Source: Euptelea pleiosperma
Lineage: Eukaryota > Streptophyta > Magnoliopsida > Ranunculales > Eupteleaceae
Assembly (NCBI GenBank): GCA_035048495.1
Contig: CM068553.1
Span: 13,765,190 to 13,829,189, forward strand
DNA length: 64,000 nucleotides
Direction: 5' to 3'
This document shows, piece after piece, positions 19,236-30,250 of this stretch. The position numbers and the translations under genes are program-made. The notes beneath the pieces were generated by a model. That model did no database searches and was not told the DNA's origin. It saw nothing but the letters and a program-made list of their open reading frames with translations. Each line of letters opens with the position of its first letter. Position 1 is the first letter of the stretch.

Positions 19236-20107
19236 TACATCGTCACACAAAAATCCGAGGGGAGGACGAAGGTTCCACGAAGTTGCACCCATGAAAAGAA
19301 GTCACAGTTCGTGCCACCCATAGGAGAATTGGGTGGGCCACGCTTGTACAGTTTTACTCGTACTACCTACATCTCTTTCTTCGCATATAACTAATTTCTT
19401 TGTACACTGAGACCCACAATGCCCCTCGAGTGACCAACATACCCTCACTTTTTGTTACGTTGGTAAATTGTACACAAGACCAAGGTTTTAAAAGGGGCCC
19501 GGTATAACGGTATAACGGACTTCCGGGCATTCAATCCCTAGGTGGACCTACAAACCAAAAAATCAAACTGATTATTGACTTCGTCATGTTCATGGGTTTA
19601 TTTTAACCATGGGAATTTGAGCATTATTTGGGGTACAAGATCGAAAGGTTTGAAATCACTAATCGGGCTGATTTTTGGTTTGTAGGTCCACTTAAGGATT
19701 AGCCAAACATCTATACGGTCAGCGTCCTCTAATTATATGCCATGTGGCTTATATTGTGGGCGGTAAGGGCTTATATGACTGTCGGTAGTCATGCAAGTTT
19801 CACTCATATAACTCCCAATCTTCTTTGTCTGAAGGGTATTTTGGTCATTGAAAATGGTACTTTTTTGTCATTTGCATGAGAGTAAATAAAGTCCTTAGGT
19901 CCAACCTTCAAATTAAGTTTAACCCATTTGATGGTTCTCGGAATATACACCGCACAAATCTCGAGGCCCACCAAGGGTCTCTCTCTCTCCCTAACTACAA
20001 CATCATTTCCAAAGAAAAGAAAGACAATGAACAAAGCACTATCTTCAGTCCCTCTTTCCTCGTCCCTTCAATTTCAAGTCGCTTGGCTCTCTGAAGTCTG
20101 AAGGACC
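19236..20107 (+). promoter_or_regulatory. Conserved upstream region of small-gene copy 1
   Basis: Shares blocks in order with 24952-25732 upstream of copy 2: TACATCGTCACAC, GAGGACGAAGGTTCCACGAA, AATTGGGTGGG, GGGTATTTTGGTCATTGAAA, TTAGGTCCAA and AATCTCGAGGCCCACC. Part of 19531-19772 is a family P MITE absent from the copy 2 region. No clear TATA box is visible in this copy. Conservation is shown; promoter activity is inferred. Confidence 0.5.
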
Positions 20108-20449
20108 ATGGGGGTGCAGTTGGTGGCACTAGCTCAGTTCAAGCTCTTAGCTATTATTACTACCCATGGCCCCAGTCCGTTGGTCACTGCCCTGGTGTTC
20201 CCCTTCGCTCTCAAGATCTCTTTCAGTAGACACATAGGTAGAGCCTACACCGATGTCGTCGCCGCTTCGAGATTTTTCTTTTTTCAATTGAGTCGGATAG
20301 TATTCGCTGACGAACCAGCTACAAACAATGGCCGGAGATGGGAGAGAGCCCTCCGGATGGTTTGTGAGAGGGTGACCAACACTCGACGTTCGCCGACCAC
20401 GCAATCCGATGAAGCTAGCCTTCATGCCCTCTCCATGCTTGCACTGTAG
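20108..20449 (+). CDS. Small-gene family, copy 1, 113 residues, function unknown
   Basis: An intact ATG-to-TAG frame in the context GGACCATGGGGG. I do not recognise the protein. It has a hydrophobic stretch at about residues 24-37 (PLVTALVFPFALKI), then RHIGRAYTDVVAASRFFFFQ with a second hydrophobic run to about residue 65. A basic, Arg-rich middle (GRRWERALRMVCERVTNTRR, about 74-93) and a conserved C-terminus (SLHALSMLAL) follow. Copy 3 is the same length and about 98 of 113 residues match by eye. Copy 2 has 109. Indels among copies keep the frame. Two hydrophobic segments could mean membrane or organelle location, but no clear signal peptide is present. It lies in a repeat unit of about 1.5 kb that includes 5' and 3' flanks. 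It might be a transcribed repeat rather than a host gene. Confidence 0.6.
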   Translation: MGVQLVALAQFKLLAIITTHGPSPLVTALVFPFALKISFSRHIGRAYTDVVAASRFFFFQLSRIVFADEPATNNGRRWERALRMVCERVTNTRRSPTTQSDEASLHALSMLAL

Positions 20450-20735
20450 GATGAGGTTATCTGTGTTGTAAACTTTATGATTTTATATAATTTTATTGGG
20501 TGTTTTTTTGGTATCTGTGTTGTAAAGTTGGGCTTTGTGAGGTTCGATCTCTGGTTGAAAAAGTGAGAAGAGAGCACCTGGTTAGAACTGGTTAAGATTC
20601 TATCCTTCTTAGAAGCTTCTATCAGCTGAGTTCATCTTTAATAGCCACAGACATACATCCATTATTTTTCCACCTACCCCACCAACGACAAAAGCTATAA
20701 TAATAAAAAAGTCTCACTGGGTGTACGTGACTCAC
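20450..20735 (+). other. Conserved 3' flank of small-gene copy 1
   Basis: Matches the regions after copies 2, 3 and the broken copy: TTATCTGTGTTGTAAA, TTCATCTTTAAT, a CCATTATTTTTCCACC block, CAACGACAAAAGCTATAATA and CTCACTGGG. Probably a 3' untranslated region; AATAATAAAA near 20699-20709 could serve for polyadenylation. Confidence 0.5.
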
Positions 20736-20756
20736 GGACGAGGGAGTGGCGTATCC

Positions 20757-21027
20757 AGAGTCACAGCCCACAATGCGAGTCACTTGGCACACTATTATTG
20801 GTCGCTGACCGTATTGATGTTTGGCCAGTCCCTCCGTGGACCTGCAAACCAAAAATCAGCCTGATTAGTGATTTACAACCTTTGTATCTTTGCACCGAAA
20901 TAACGCTCAATAATGCTAAAATTCCTACGGTTGAAATCAACCCCAACCCATGAACATAACTTCAATCCAACGCTTAGAAATCACTAATCAGACTGATCTT
21001 TGGTTTATAGGTCCACGAGGGACTAAG
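20757..21027. mobile_element. Family P MITE, right end truncated
   Basis: Left arm TCACAGCCCACAATGCGAGT then CTGACCGTATTGATGTTTGG. The centre has AATCAACCC and TAATGCTAAAATTCC. The right arm stops after GGTCCACGAGGGACTAAG. Starts directly after the small-gene 3' flank. Confidence 0.75.
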
Positions 21028-21094
21028 CCCATTTTTATGTCGACCTACCTACGAAAATTTATCCTGATTAGCAATGAGTTTTGACACCATTAAT

Positions 21095-21391
21095 GATGGT
21101 CGGACCATATTATGAGCCATGTGGCACAATCTTAGAGATCACTGGCCGTATGGATGTTTCGCCCATCCCTAGTTGGACTTACGTCTCAAAATTCATCATG
21201 ATCAGTAATTTATTATCGAGTCTTTTCAAGATTTATTTGTAACAGTGGATTTTGATCATTATGATCCAAAGGTTAGAAATCACTAATCAGATTTATTTTT
21301 GTTTCGAAAGTTCATCTAGGGAACATCGATACGGTCGACGCCCTCTAATAATGTGCCACGTGGCTCATATTCTGGGCTGTGACCAGCTTCG
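21095..21391. mobile_element. Family P MITE
   Basis: Arms run ATTATGAGCCATGTGGCAC...CCGTATGGATGTTTCG and back to CGACGCCCTCTAATAATGTG, GCCACGTGGCTCATAT. A G-box is present in the right arm. Confidence 0.78.
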
Positions 21392-21415
21392 ACTTTTACT
21401 CCCATAGCCACTATA

Positions 21416-21590
21416 CCTATACTATTATAAAGCAAAAAACCGGGGTTCCACCTACTTTATGACAATTAAATACCTCTACTTTAAACCAAAAATCTTGCCT
21501 TTTAAATGCTTCTCTATTTTAAAGCCAATACCTAAGTTGGGGTACGCCTACGGTGTCCGGGGACGCCCAACCTCCATGAGAGACTATTGC
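21416..21590 (+). mobile_element. Helitron-like 5' end
   Basis: CCTATACTATTATAAAGC followed by TTATGACAATTAAATACCTC. This repeats the Helitron head at 22223 about 800 bp downstream, with the same upstream sequence (CTTTTACTC...CACT). It looks like a tandem duplication of MITE plus Helitron head. No matching 3' end was found. Confidence 0.55.
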
Positions 21591-21745
21591 ACTCTTAGAG
21601 ACCATTGACCGTATAGATGTTTGTCCCATCCCTATGTGGACCTATATACCAAATATCATGCTAATTAGTGATTTCAAACCTTTGGATCTGATTACCCCAA
21701 ATAATGCTCAAAATCTATCCATATTTGATCACTATGAAAGGAAAA
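21590..21745. mobile_element. Family P MITE, left arm
   Basis: Reads ACTCTTAGAGACCATTGACC, GTATAGATGTTTGTCCCATC and on to CCCCAAATAATGCTCAAAA. No right arm follows. Confidence 0.65.
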
Positions 21746-21852
21746 ATCTTTTCCATGGGAAAGGAGCAAACTTTGATCTTTTCCTCCCAAAAACACCACG
21801 TGGAACATTCACCTAAGCCCACTTAGCTCACCTCTTGGTTAACCTACACAAT

Positions 21853-22175
21853 ATATGCGAGTCACGTGGCACACTATTAGAGGGCACTGACCGTATGGAT
21901 ATTTGGCCAGCCCCTCGGTGGTCCTGCAAACCAAAAATCAGCTTGATAAGTGATTTACAACCTTTGGCTCTTTGCACCCAAATAACGCTCAATAATGCTC
22001 AAATTCTTATGGTTAAAATCAACCCATGAACATAACCTCAATCCAACGCTTAAAAATCAATAATCAGGCTGATTTTTGTTCGCAGGTCCACCGAGAGACT
22101 AGCCAAACATCCATACGGTCAGCTCCCTCTAATATTGTGCCATGTGGCTCGTATTGTGGGCTGTGACCTGCTTCG
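21853..22175. mobile_element. Family P MITE, nearly full length
   Basis: Left arm GCGAGTCACGTGGCACACTA, loop with CAATAATGCTCAAATTC, right arm CCAAACATCCATACGGTCAG then TGCCATGTGGCTCGTATTG. The two arms pair along most of their length. Confidence 0.85.
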
Positions 22176-22222
22176 GTCACAACCCTGAACTTTTACTCGC
22201 ATATCCACTGTATCTATATCTA

Positions 22223-22671
22223 TCTATACTATTATAAAGCAAAAATCGGGATTTCCATCCACGCTTATGACAATTAAATGCCTCTCTACTTTAAAGCAAA
22301 AACCTTGCCATATTAAATGTTTCTCTATTTAAAAGCCAAAACCTGAGTTGGGGTACGCCCGACCTCCATGAGGGACTATAGTATAAGCCACATGGCGCAC
22401 TCTTAGAGACCACCAAGTGTATGGATGTTTGTCCCATCCCTCTGTCGACCTATATATATATATACCAAATATCAAGCTGATTAGTGAATTCAAACCTTTG
22501 GATCTGATTACCCCAAATAATGCACAAAATCTAAGGCTGTTTGATCATTAATCTGGCTGATTTTTTGCATTTTGGTCCACCTCAGGATAGGTCAAATATC
22601 GATATGGTCAGTGATCTCTAAGAGTGTGCCACGTGTAAGGTGCAAGTGCATCGCACGTGGCTTTCCCCTAG
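22223..22671 (+). mobile_element. Short non-autonomous Helitron carrying a family P MITE
   Basis: Starts TCTATACTATTATAAAGC after an A and ends GGCTTTCCCCTAG before a T, so it sits in an A/T target without duplication, as Helitrons do. A GTGC-ATC-GCAC hairpin lies about 18 bases before the CTAG end. The middle (22380-22638) is a family P MITE. No helicase coding. Confidence 0.82.
22380..22638. mobile_element. Family P MITE inside the Helitron
   Basis: Arms AAGCCACATGGCGCACTCTT and AAGAGTGTGCCACGTG with GTATGGATGTTTGTCCCATC in the left arm. It replaces most of the Helitron interior. Confidence 0.75.
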
Positions 22672-22699
22672 TGGTACGTAATTTGGAGAGCATTCTTAT

Positions 22700-23700
22700 A
22701 TTCTGGCCAATGTTGTGTAGCATCTACCACGTCATCTTATAATGATACACGTTGGAACCAATGCCGACAACATCTCCCCAAGCGGAACGGGTGCCACGAC
22801 CGTGCCGACTAGGCACCGCCATTATAGCATAGCATCTGCAACGCTTCCTTATAGATCCATGCATTGGAACCTATGCTGACAAGGTCTCACCAGGCCAAGC
22901 AAGTATTACAACCAGGCCGACTAGGCACCATACATCGGCACAACGTCGTCATATCTCTTTATATCATAACATCAGAACCAATGCCGACAAAGATTATCCA
23001 TGCCGACAATGCACCAACTTATTAGAATCCAGCCGACGAGGACATCTTGTATACAAGAAGCATGTCAACAAGTCCCCGCCATCTCCTGGGGAATTGATTC
23101 ATTAAAAGGAAATAATTTAGACTCGAGTGTGTGTTCGAGGAATCTATATTTCTCCATCATTGCTAGCTATCCTAACAAACCTTCGCAAAAAGGGGGATCT
23201 AACCGGAAACTGTTGCAAAGTCAGTTAGACGCTCATGCCTATAAATAGGAGCCGCACACCAAAAAGAGGATCATAAAAAAGTCATTAAATCATTATTAGA
23301 AAGTAGAGAGAGTAGTGACCTGATCGGGATTCTAAATCCCCAGATCTTGATTGTCTCTTGTTCATTCTTCTCACTCTTCTCTTCCGATGAGCTATACAAG
23401 CAACCAACGTCCACAACAGACTGACTGATGACTTGATCGTCGGAGTGTCATTGGCAGATACCCCGTCCATTCAGGGCACGACTCTCAATGCAAGAAGAGC
23501 ATGTTCACATTAGCCACTTCCATTCCTCAACAACGACTAACCTTTTTTGTGCGGGTATTCAAGGGTCGAGGATTTAAGCTCATCAGCCCGTTAACTCAGT
23601 TGCGACGCGTGGATCTGATTTCTCAGGGATTGTGTGAGCAAGATCCTATGAGTAACACTTGTTATGGGACATGAGGTTGTGACTTGGGCTTATCAATAGT
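22700..23700 (+). repeat. Fragment resembling a Tat-type Ty3/gypsy LTR and leader
   Basis: A TATA box (CCTATAAATAGGAGCC, about 23239-23254) is followed about 180 bases later by GACTTGATCGTCGGAGTGTC and TTGGCAGATACCCC (about 23431-23463), the usual R/U5 words of Tat/Ogre gypsy LTRs. No coding domain follows. LTR edges could not be set. Confidence 0.5.
23239..23254 (+). promoter_or_regulatory. TATA box of the Tat-like LTR
   Basis: CCTATAAATAGGAGCC is a strong TATA match in the expected place upstream of R/U5-like sequence. Confidence 0.5.
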
Positions 23701-24187
23701 ATCGACGAGTAACCTACATTCCTACATTCATGAGAATTACATAATCATTTCATTATATTAGTTGTTTATTAATTATTTTATATGTTCAACATTTTATTTT
23801 GTTCATTCGCTTTCGCATGTTTCATTAGAATGATTATTATAATAGTTCTGATAAATCACTTAATGCACTTGTTATTTACATTGTTGGGTTTTTATTTTAT
23901 CATTAGATTTGTCGACTACTTTCTATTCTAGACATGTTGTTAGAATGTAAGATCTTAATAAGCTTTCCTCGGGAAGCTCATCCCTTACATCCTCTTGAAG
24001 AGAAGTTCTTTGACCAGCCGTGCAGCGAGGTCGGAGAGCGTATAGTAGGTCATTTTGGTTCCTGCTCTTATTAGAGTTTTGTATATGTGATTTTTTCAGC
24101 CTTTTTATACATATGTTATTTTAGAGCCACGCGCTCAGTTATTTATGTATATTTCGACTTCTATTGCTCTTCTATCTTGTATTCATA
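23701..24187. other. No gene seen
   Basis: AT-rich sequence after the LTR-like fragment. No domain recognised. Confidence 0.4.
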
Positions 24188-24306
24188 CTAGTAGGTGGCC
24201 CGTGCCCACGGCAGTCTCTGACAAAGTGTTTGCCAAAATCGGATGTGAGTGGGGGTGTGAGTGGCGCTTAGATCCACCATCCATTTGGGGTGATAAGTTA
24301 TATAGA
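24188..24306 (-). mobile_element. 119-bp miniature Helitron
   Basis: On the minus strand it begins TCTATATAACTTATC and ends with a GTGCC/GGCAC hairpin region followed by CACCTACTAG. It sits between A (24187) and T (24307). The sequence is a single unit of the type that makes up the array at 36480-40516. Confidence 0.8.
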
Positions 24307-24424
24307 TACTCAGAGAGCAATTAATTGTACTTGTCTTGGATTCATGTGTTGGATTTTGGTAGTTGAGTGCCGTTTACGACTTGGGTTCCTGGTTGTGGGA
24401 CTCGGAGAGTGACACCCCACGTGG

Positions 24425-24640
24425 CACTTTTTCAAACACACTCACCTCTTGATAGACGTACACATCAAAATTTTCTAACTGGCGAGTTCTAGCCATTCAA
24501 TTTGAGTACCCGAAAAAGACTCAAATCCAACGGCTTAAAATCACGTTATGACAAATGCTGGAATCCAATTGCTAAGTGGACCCAAAAATAGCTGCCACGT
24601 GGCCTTTCTAGGGAGGGGAATGATCAAAGTTTTGACCTAC
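24425..24640. mobile_element. Degenerate family P-like MITE
   Basis: CCCCACGTGGCAC at the left, CATTCAATTTGAGTACCC and CTCAAATCCAACGGCT in the middle, TGCCACGTGGCC at the right. Arms are diverged from the main subfamily. Confidence 0.5.
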
Positions 24641-24783
24641 CGATAAAGGGTCAAAAATATTCCGGCAAATTAGTAGGGAGTTTCCATGCTAGCTATCGAT
24701 GCATTATGGAATCCAATCCTTTTGCTCTTCTAATGTAAGAAATATCTGCATTATTCAACATATACAACTGCATTATTGGTTTT

Positions 24784-24785
<2 letters not shown>

Positions 24786-24829
<44 letters not shown>

Positions 24830-24876
24830 ATTGGTTTTGAGAGAGAGAGAGAGAGAATTATTGGTTTTGAGAGAGA
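24786..24876. repeat. (GA)n microsatellite with ATTATTGGTTTTGA interruptions
   Basis: Three (GA)n blocks of falling length, each preceded by ATTATTGGTTTTGA. Confidence 0.95.
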
Positions 24877-24951
24877 GGCATGATCATGCATGCGGCCAAG
24901 GATACTAACACAGCCCATCTCTTATGTTGTCTGCACTCTGGACTATAATTT

Positions 24952-25732
24952 TACATCGTCACACAATCCGAGACGACTCCTCCCATGCAAAGCGAGGACG
25001 AAGGTTCCACGAAGTTGCATTACGAGCCACCCATAAATGAATTGGGTGGGACACGCTTCCACCCTAATGTATACATCTGGGGTCCACTTTCTTCACATAC
25101 AACTAATTATGTGTACACGTACGACACATCCTGAGACCCAACATGCCCCTCCAATGATCAATATACCCTCAGAATTTTGGTTAGTTTAGATGATGATGAT
25201 GATGATTCACGATCCGATCCAAAAAATGGATCGTCTCGTCCGATGTCACTGTTTCCTAAAGAAGTATCACGTTGTTGTCTCGAGCCAGATGCGTCGATCC
25301 CATTCTGGATTGAACAGATCCAGAAAATCCGTCCGTCCTTCATTCTACATTCTATATAATTGTCAACATTTGACATGCACGAAGGTGTCCGAACTAACCT
25401 GATGAGAGGGTATTTTGGTCATTGAAAATGGTACTTCTGTCCACCCATTCAAAGTCATGGTAGTTTTGTCATATATTCATAATAAAAGGAAGAAGGGGCA
25501 GGGTTGCTAACTTGCCATCGTCCCTCCCAAATGGTGGGTGGGGTCCGTTCTTAGGTCCAAACTTCAAACCATTGGATGGTCCTCGGAATTCATGCCACGA
25601 ATCTCGAGGCCCACCGACGGTCTCCTCAGGATGACATCATTTCAATCTCTTTTACTATATATCATCATCACTCGCTCTTTCATCGTCCCTCCTGAAGAAG
25701 AAAACCACAGTCCCTCGGCTCCCTGAACGACC
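24952..25732 (+). promoter_or_regulatory. Conserved upstream region of small-gene copy 2
   Basis: Homologous to 19236-20107 in block order. A possible TATA box, ACTATATATC, lies at about 25654-25663, roughly 75 bases before the ATG. CCAATGATCAATATACCCTC and GGGTATTTTGGTCATTG are shared with copy 1. Confidence 0.5.
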
Positions 25733-26062
25733 ATGGGGATGCAGTTGGTGGCACTAGCCAAGTTCAGCAAGATCCTAGCTACCACCCATGGCTCCAGCCC
25801 GTTGATCACCGCCTTGGTGTTCCCCTTCGCTCTCAAGATCCCTATCAGTAGACACATGGGTAGAGCCTACACGGATGTCGTGGCTGCTTCTCGATTCTTC
25901 TTTTTTCAATTGAGTCGGATAGTATTCGACGACGGACTGGATACACACAATGGCCGGAGATGGCAGAGAGCCCTACGGCTGGTTTATGAGAGGGTGACCA
26001 ATACTCGACGGACGCAATCCGATGAAGCTAGCCTGCATGCCCTCTCCATGCTTGCACTATAA
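25733..26062 (+). CDS. Small-gene family, copy 2, 109 residues, function unknown
   Basis: An intact frame from ATG (context ACGACCATGGGGATGCAG) to TAA. It starts MGMQLVALAKFSKILATTHG, shares SRHMGRAYTDVVAASRFFF and the SLHALSMLAL end with the other copies, and has in-frame shortening near residue 91 (RRTQSDE, against RRSPTTQSDE in copy 1). Two hydrophobic segments fall at about 22-35 and 46-62. The conserved frame despite indels argues that the protein has been maintained, although recent duplication could give the same picture. The duplicated unit runs about 24952-26285, including both flanks. Family not recognised. Confidence 0.6.
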   Translation: MGMQLVALAKFSKILATTHGSSPLITALVFPFALKIPISRHMGRAYTDVVAASRFFFFQLSRIVFDDGLDTHNGRRWQRALRLVYERVTNTRRTQSDEASLHALSMLAL

Positions 26063-26285
26063 GCACATCTCTCCCTCTCTCTATAACCTAGATGTTGGTA
26101 CGAAGGTGTGCATCTGGTTCATCTTTTGTTATCTGTATTGTAAAGTTGAGCTTGTAGGGTTCTATCTCTCTGAAGCATCTGGTTCATCTTTAATATCAAC
26201 AAAGGTACACCCATTAATTTTCCACCACCTTCCCCACCACAACAAAAGCTATAATAAAAAAATATAAAAAATCTAGACTCCCACT
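26063..26285 (+). other. Conserved 3' flank of small-gene copy 2
   Basis: Shares GCACATCTCTCCCTCTCT, TTATCTGTATTGTAAAG, GGTTCATCTTTAATA, CACCACAACAAAAGCTATAA and CCCACTGGG with the other copies. It is shorter than in copy 3. Confidence 0.5.
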
Positions 26286-26334
26286 GGGAAGCTATGAAGG
26301 GAAAAATCTTTGATCTTTCCCCTCCCAAAAACAC

Positions 26335-26545
26335 CACGTTGAAAACACTTCGTGGGCCCACTGACCCCATGAATGTTTAGTTCATCTCTTGGTGAACCTA
26401 TACACCAGGTGATTTCTAACTATTAGATCTGAGTACCCAAAAATAAAATAAAATGCTTGAATCCAATGGTTAGAAATGACACAAAAATGTTCAAATCCAA
26501 TGGCTAGAAATCACAGATCAGATAGATTTTTTGCAGTGTCTACTT
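26335..26545. mobile_element. Degenerate family P-like MITE
   Basis: GGGCCCACTGACCCCATGAA, TGATTTCTAACTATTAG and CAATGGCTAGAAATCACAGA keep the family order but the right end is lost. Confidence 0.5.
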
Positions 26546-26569
26546 TGAATATATTGTTTACTTCTCTGC

Positions 26570-27874
26570 ACTCCTCCTTCTGAGTTTTTTTTTTTTTTTT
26601 TCTTTTTTATTATCTTTGCTTAATTACATTTGTGCTAATATTAATCCATCATGTTCAAATTTTCATGAATACTAATTAAAAAAAAATTGTATTTTATTTC
26701 TTTTTTCCTTCTATTGATTGCATGTTTCCCTTATTCCTGCCTCTTTTAGTAAAGAAAAAATGAGTTCCTTATCCTAAGCAAAGAAAAGCAAAGCCTTTCT
26801 TCACTTCTTTAGTTTTACTGATCAACAAATGGTGAAACTAAATCGTTTCAACAATATCCATGGTCACATAGCATCAATTATGTTCGTGATAAAAAGTTCC
26901 TTCACCTTGAAGATCATTATCTAATGATCTTTTGAAGAGAAATTTTAGGAGTATATTACTTCCAAAAAAGGATAATTGTCAATTCTATTTATTTGTAAGG
27001 TCTATATTTTAGTGTTGGCTAATTATGTATGACAAAACGTGTTCATTGTCTTTCCTAGTGTGTTTGGTAGGTTCTGTGAGTGTCAGTGTCAATGTCTATA
27101 TCAATCAAGCCAATCAGTCGGAAGATTCAGAAATAGTGTAGATTCGACTAAAGAACAAATGCTTCACATGATCACATTTAGGATTGTTAGTAACTTAGAG
27201 ACCCTATAATTTAGGTGATAAGACGATATACCTTAATCTCTAAGTCATCCTAGACTGTTGGTTTTCGTACCCAAAGGAGTCTTGATCATTTTAAAAAAAA
27301 TTAGAAACTTTTTTCTGTATGTATATTATGTTATTTTGGCTTCTAGTCGATTGGGCGTTTCATTCAATCGATTGGGCCATGACAAAATCATCAAATACAT
27401 GTTTGGAATTTTTGTGAGTGGTTACATCTGATTGATCGGGGTGACGCATTCGATCGATTGGAGAACAAAATTCTATCATGGGGATTGCACGAACAAACTT
27501 CTATTTGCTTTAGAACTCAATTTTGGACTCAACTACCTTTTAGTTTGGTTGGCATGCATAATATATATACATTCTTCTCCTACTTGTTGAAATATAATAG
27601 ATTTGGGTTAGAATGAGGAGGACAAAAAAGAAGGGAAATGATATATATATATATATATATACAAAAAAGAATTGTTTGTATGAAAACCTAAGCACAAGAA
27701 CTCCTAAGAAAATAATAAAAACATGCACCAAGAAAAGAACTCTAAACAAGTTTTGATCTCATGAGCTTGTAGGTTTCAAACCCTAGCTTAGCTAATATAT
27801 TCCAAGTTGAGATCACCCTAAAAACATCATGATCTATTCGTGTATGTTCTTAGAGGTGTGTTCATAACCACCAT
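26570..27874. other. No gene seen; AT-rich, possible upstream part of the second copia element
   Basis: No coding domain. Recurring CGATTGG words at 27350-27460 resemble a copia LTR, but no TG...CA pair was found. A (TA)n run lies at 27641-27661. Confidence 0.4.
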
Positions 27875-27882
27875 GGCTTCAA

Positions 27883-28612
27883 CTAGGGCTGCAACTCGGG
27901 CCGGTTGGGTCGGGTTAGAGATCAACCCTAGCCCAACCCAACCTTTTTTTAGTGAACCCTAACCTAATCCAATCCAATGTCGGGCTTAGATTTTCCAACC
28001 ATAACCCAACCGGCCTATCGGGTTGGTCTGGTTGATCGATTTCTTAATTTCTTTTATTGGTTGGAAAGATTGCTAATTTTTTTCATATTAAAGTAATTTA
28101 TTGGTTAATAAAATAACCGTTATGCTAACCATTAAATAATAGCTTCATTTAATTTTCAACACCTCATGAAAGAAAACATGTTATTTTCATAATAAATGAA
28201 AAGTTCATTAACTCAAATGCATGATAAGAGGTACTAAATAAATAACAAAAAATAATCGTCAAAGAAAACACGATATTTTCAATATCAACTGATCACATAA
28301 AATGCCAAAATATAGTTTTAAGGATATTTTGTAATCTCACATAAGGATTGTAGTTTGCTGAGGACAAACATCCATGGGTTGTTGCATTTGCCAAAATGTA
28401 GTGTAGATGTTTGTCGGTATACTAATACATATATGTAGTTTGTTTGTCGGGCTCGGGTTGGGTCAGGTTGGGCCGAGCATCAACCCTAGCGCAACCCAAT
28501 TTGATAGGGTTACCAAGAATTCGGCCCGAGCCTAGCCCAAGTTCTGAAATAGCTAACCCAACCCAACCCTAGCTAATGTCGGGTTCAACCTGTCGAGCTC
28601 GTGTTTAGTCCT
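27883..28612. mobile_element. hAT-like element with GGGTTGGG-rich ends, 8-bp target duplication
   Basis: Left end CTAGGGCTGCAACTCGGGCC. The right end complement is AGGACTAAACACGAGC-like. Flanks GGCTTCAA (27875-27882) and AGCTTCAA (28613-28620), 7 of 8. The subterminal regions are rich in GGGTTGGG and CCCAACCC. It sits just upstream of copia gag remains. Confidence 0.75.
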
Positions 28613-28629
28613 AGCTTCAATGATTTTCT

Positions 28630-30250
28630 AATTTACTGTTCAAGTGATTTGAGTGGTGGATTTGTGGCTAGACTGAATTAGTACGTGTGATCATGATTGT
28701 ATGAAGAAGGCACCTGTAAGACTCGATGCATGGTGAGTGAAGAAGGCATGGATGCAACCCCATGAGAGATTTCGAAAGATTGCAACGTCTAAGAAGGACT
28801 CTAACTCGGACGAGGTTTAGTGCTTCAAGTTATGTGGATATATTCACTTTACCAATGACTATCCTAACGAGGTTGTGAAGGGAAAGTTCAATGCGATGAA
28901 CACTGCTTGAGATGTTTGCGAGTCAGATTCTAATAACTTGCTCCAATGACTCATGTGATGGTAAACAGACTGGTAACTTCACATCATTCATTGCCACTCT
29001 TTTGAGTCCTATTGTCTCTTCTAGAGATGGTTCCACTAAGAAGAATCATCATGACTCTGATAGTGAGGATGAGGACGACATTGGTGTACGTAGATTATCT
29101 GGAGCTATACAAGGAAAGTCACAAGCAAAGTAGGCGAATAAGAAATTATCTAACCATGTTAAGAGCCTTGGCACAAAATATCTCATTGAAACCTAAAATT
29201 GATGGTTTATCTATCTTAGTCAGACAGCAGGAGGAAGAGAAGAAATATCTTCAGGATAGATATAATTTTTTAGAATGCGAGTTTCAACCTTGTATGAATG
29301 TCAAGAAGTCTCTTGAAACTCAACTTACCCAATTGAAGAAAGACGTAACTTATTTCTCCAAGACCACCGAGAAGCTTGATAAAATTCTCAATATAAAGAA
29401 ATAAATATAAAAGGAGATTACGATATGTCTAAGGTAAATAACCTATCTTCATCTAGAACAAAATTTATGAAAGCCCAAAGTTCCCCTACATTTCAGGATG
29501 ACTAACCCAGACAAATTATGCATGTGCATAATTGTCATTATTGTAGGGTTAAAGGTCATCTGAGCAAGAATTGCCTCCATAGAATGAGAGACTCTAAGGC
29601 TTCTCCCAAGAATAAATCATTTTGGGAGTCAAGAAAATCTTTTCCAGAAATTTTAGGCCTTACATGAAAAGTTGGATGCCTTGAGTAAGGAAATTGCTAG
29701 ATTATTGAAACTCAAAGGCACCCAATAAAATAGCTCCCATGCTATGACTTCAAAGGCTAAGTCTAGGTAGAGGAGAAATAGAAAAAAAAAGAAGATTATG
29801 TCTCCTTCACCACCTGTGAAAATGACAAAGAAACTGAAACCACTTCAAAGGTATAAGATGCCATTTGGGTGATGAAGGATGCTCTACAGTGCTTAGATAG
29901 CAACACTAACAAGAAATTGACCGTTAGTCATACTTCACAAACTGATAGCGGGTGTTCTAGGCATATGATGGGCGACAAGAATAAATTTAGCCTGTTAGAG
30001 TATCTCCTTGAAGGCCGAAAAGTGACCTACAGTGATGGGAATATTGACCATATTTTAGGACTGTTTAGGCCAATAGGATTCCTGATTGAATTAAATGATC
30101 GATGTTGTTTATGTTGAAGAATTAAAAGGTAATCTCCTTAGCATCAGTCAAATCTATGACAACAAGAACATCATGCAGTTCACCGAGTATGGTTGTGATG
30201 TTTTCGACAAGTTTAGAGGATTCGTCGTGTGTTGAGATAGAACCACTAAC
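28630..30250 (+). pseudogene. Second Ty1/copia gag-protease remnant
   Basis: Many frameshifts. Readable pieces are SNDSCDGKQTGNFTSFIA, a coiled-coil-like LVRQQEEEKKYLQDRYNFLE with LETQLTQLKKDVTYFSK (29210-29380), a CCHC knuckle CHYCRVKGHLSKNC (about 29536-29577), the protease start DSGCSRHMMGDKNKFSLLEY (about 29944-30003) and VEELKGNLLSISQI-like sequence (about 30115-30150). A degenerate knuckle (CFKLCGYIHFTNDYP) lies near 28822. The long coiled Gag resembles SIRE-type copia elements. No reverse transcriptase is present. Confidence 0.85.

Noticed and set aside
20147..20425. 92-codon antisense frame under small-gene copy 1
   Set aside because: Shadow of the sense frame. The equivalent antisense frames in copies 2 and 3 start and stop elsewhere.
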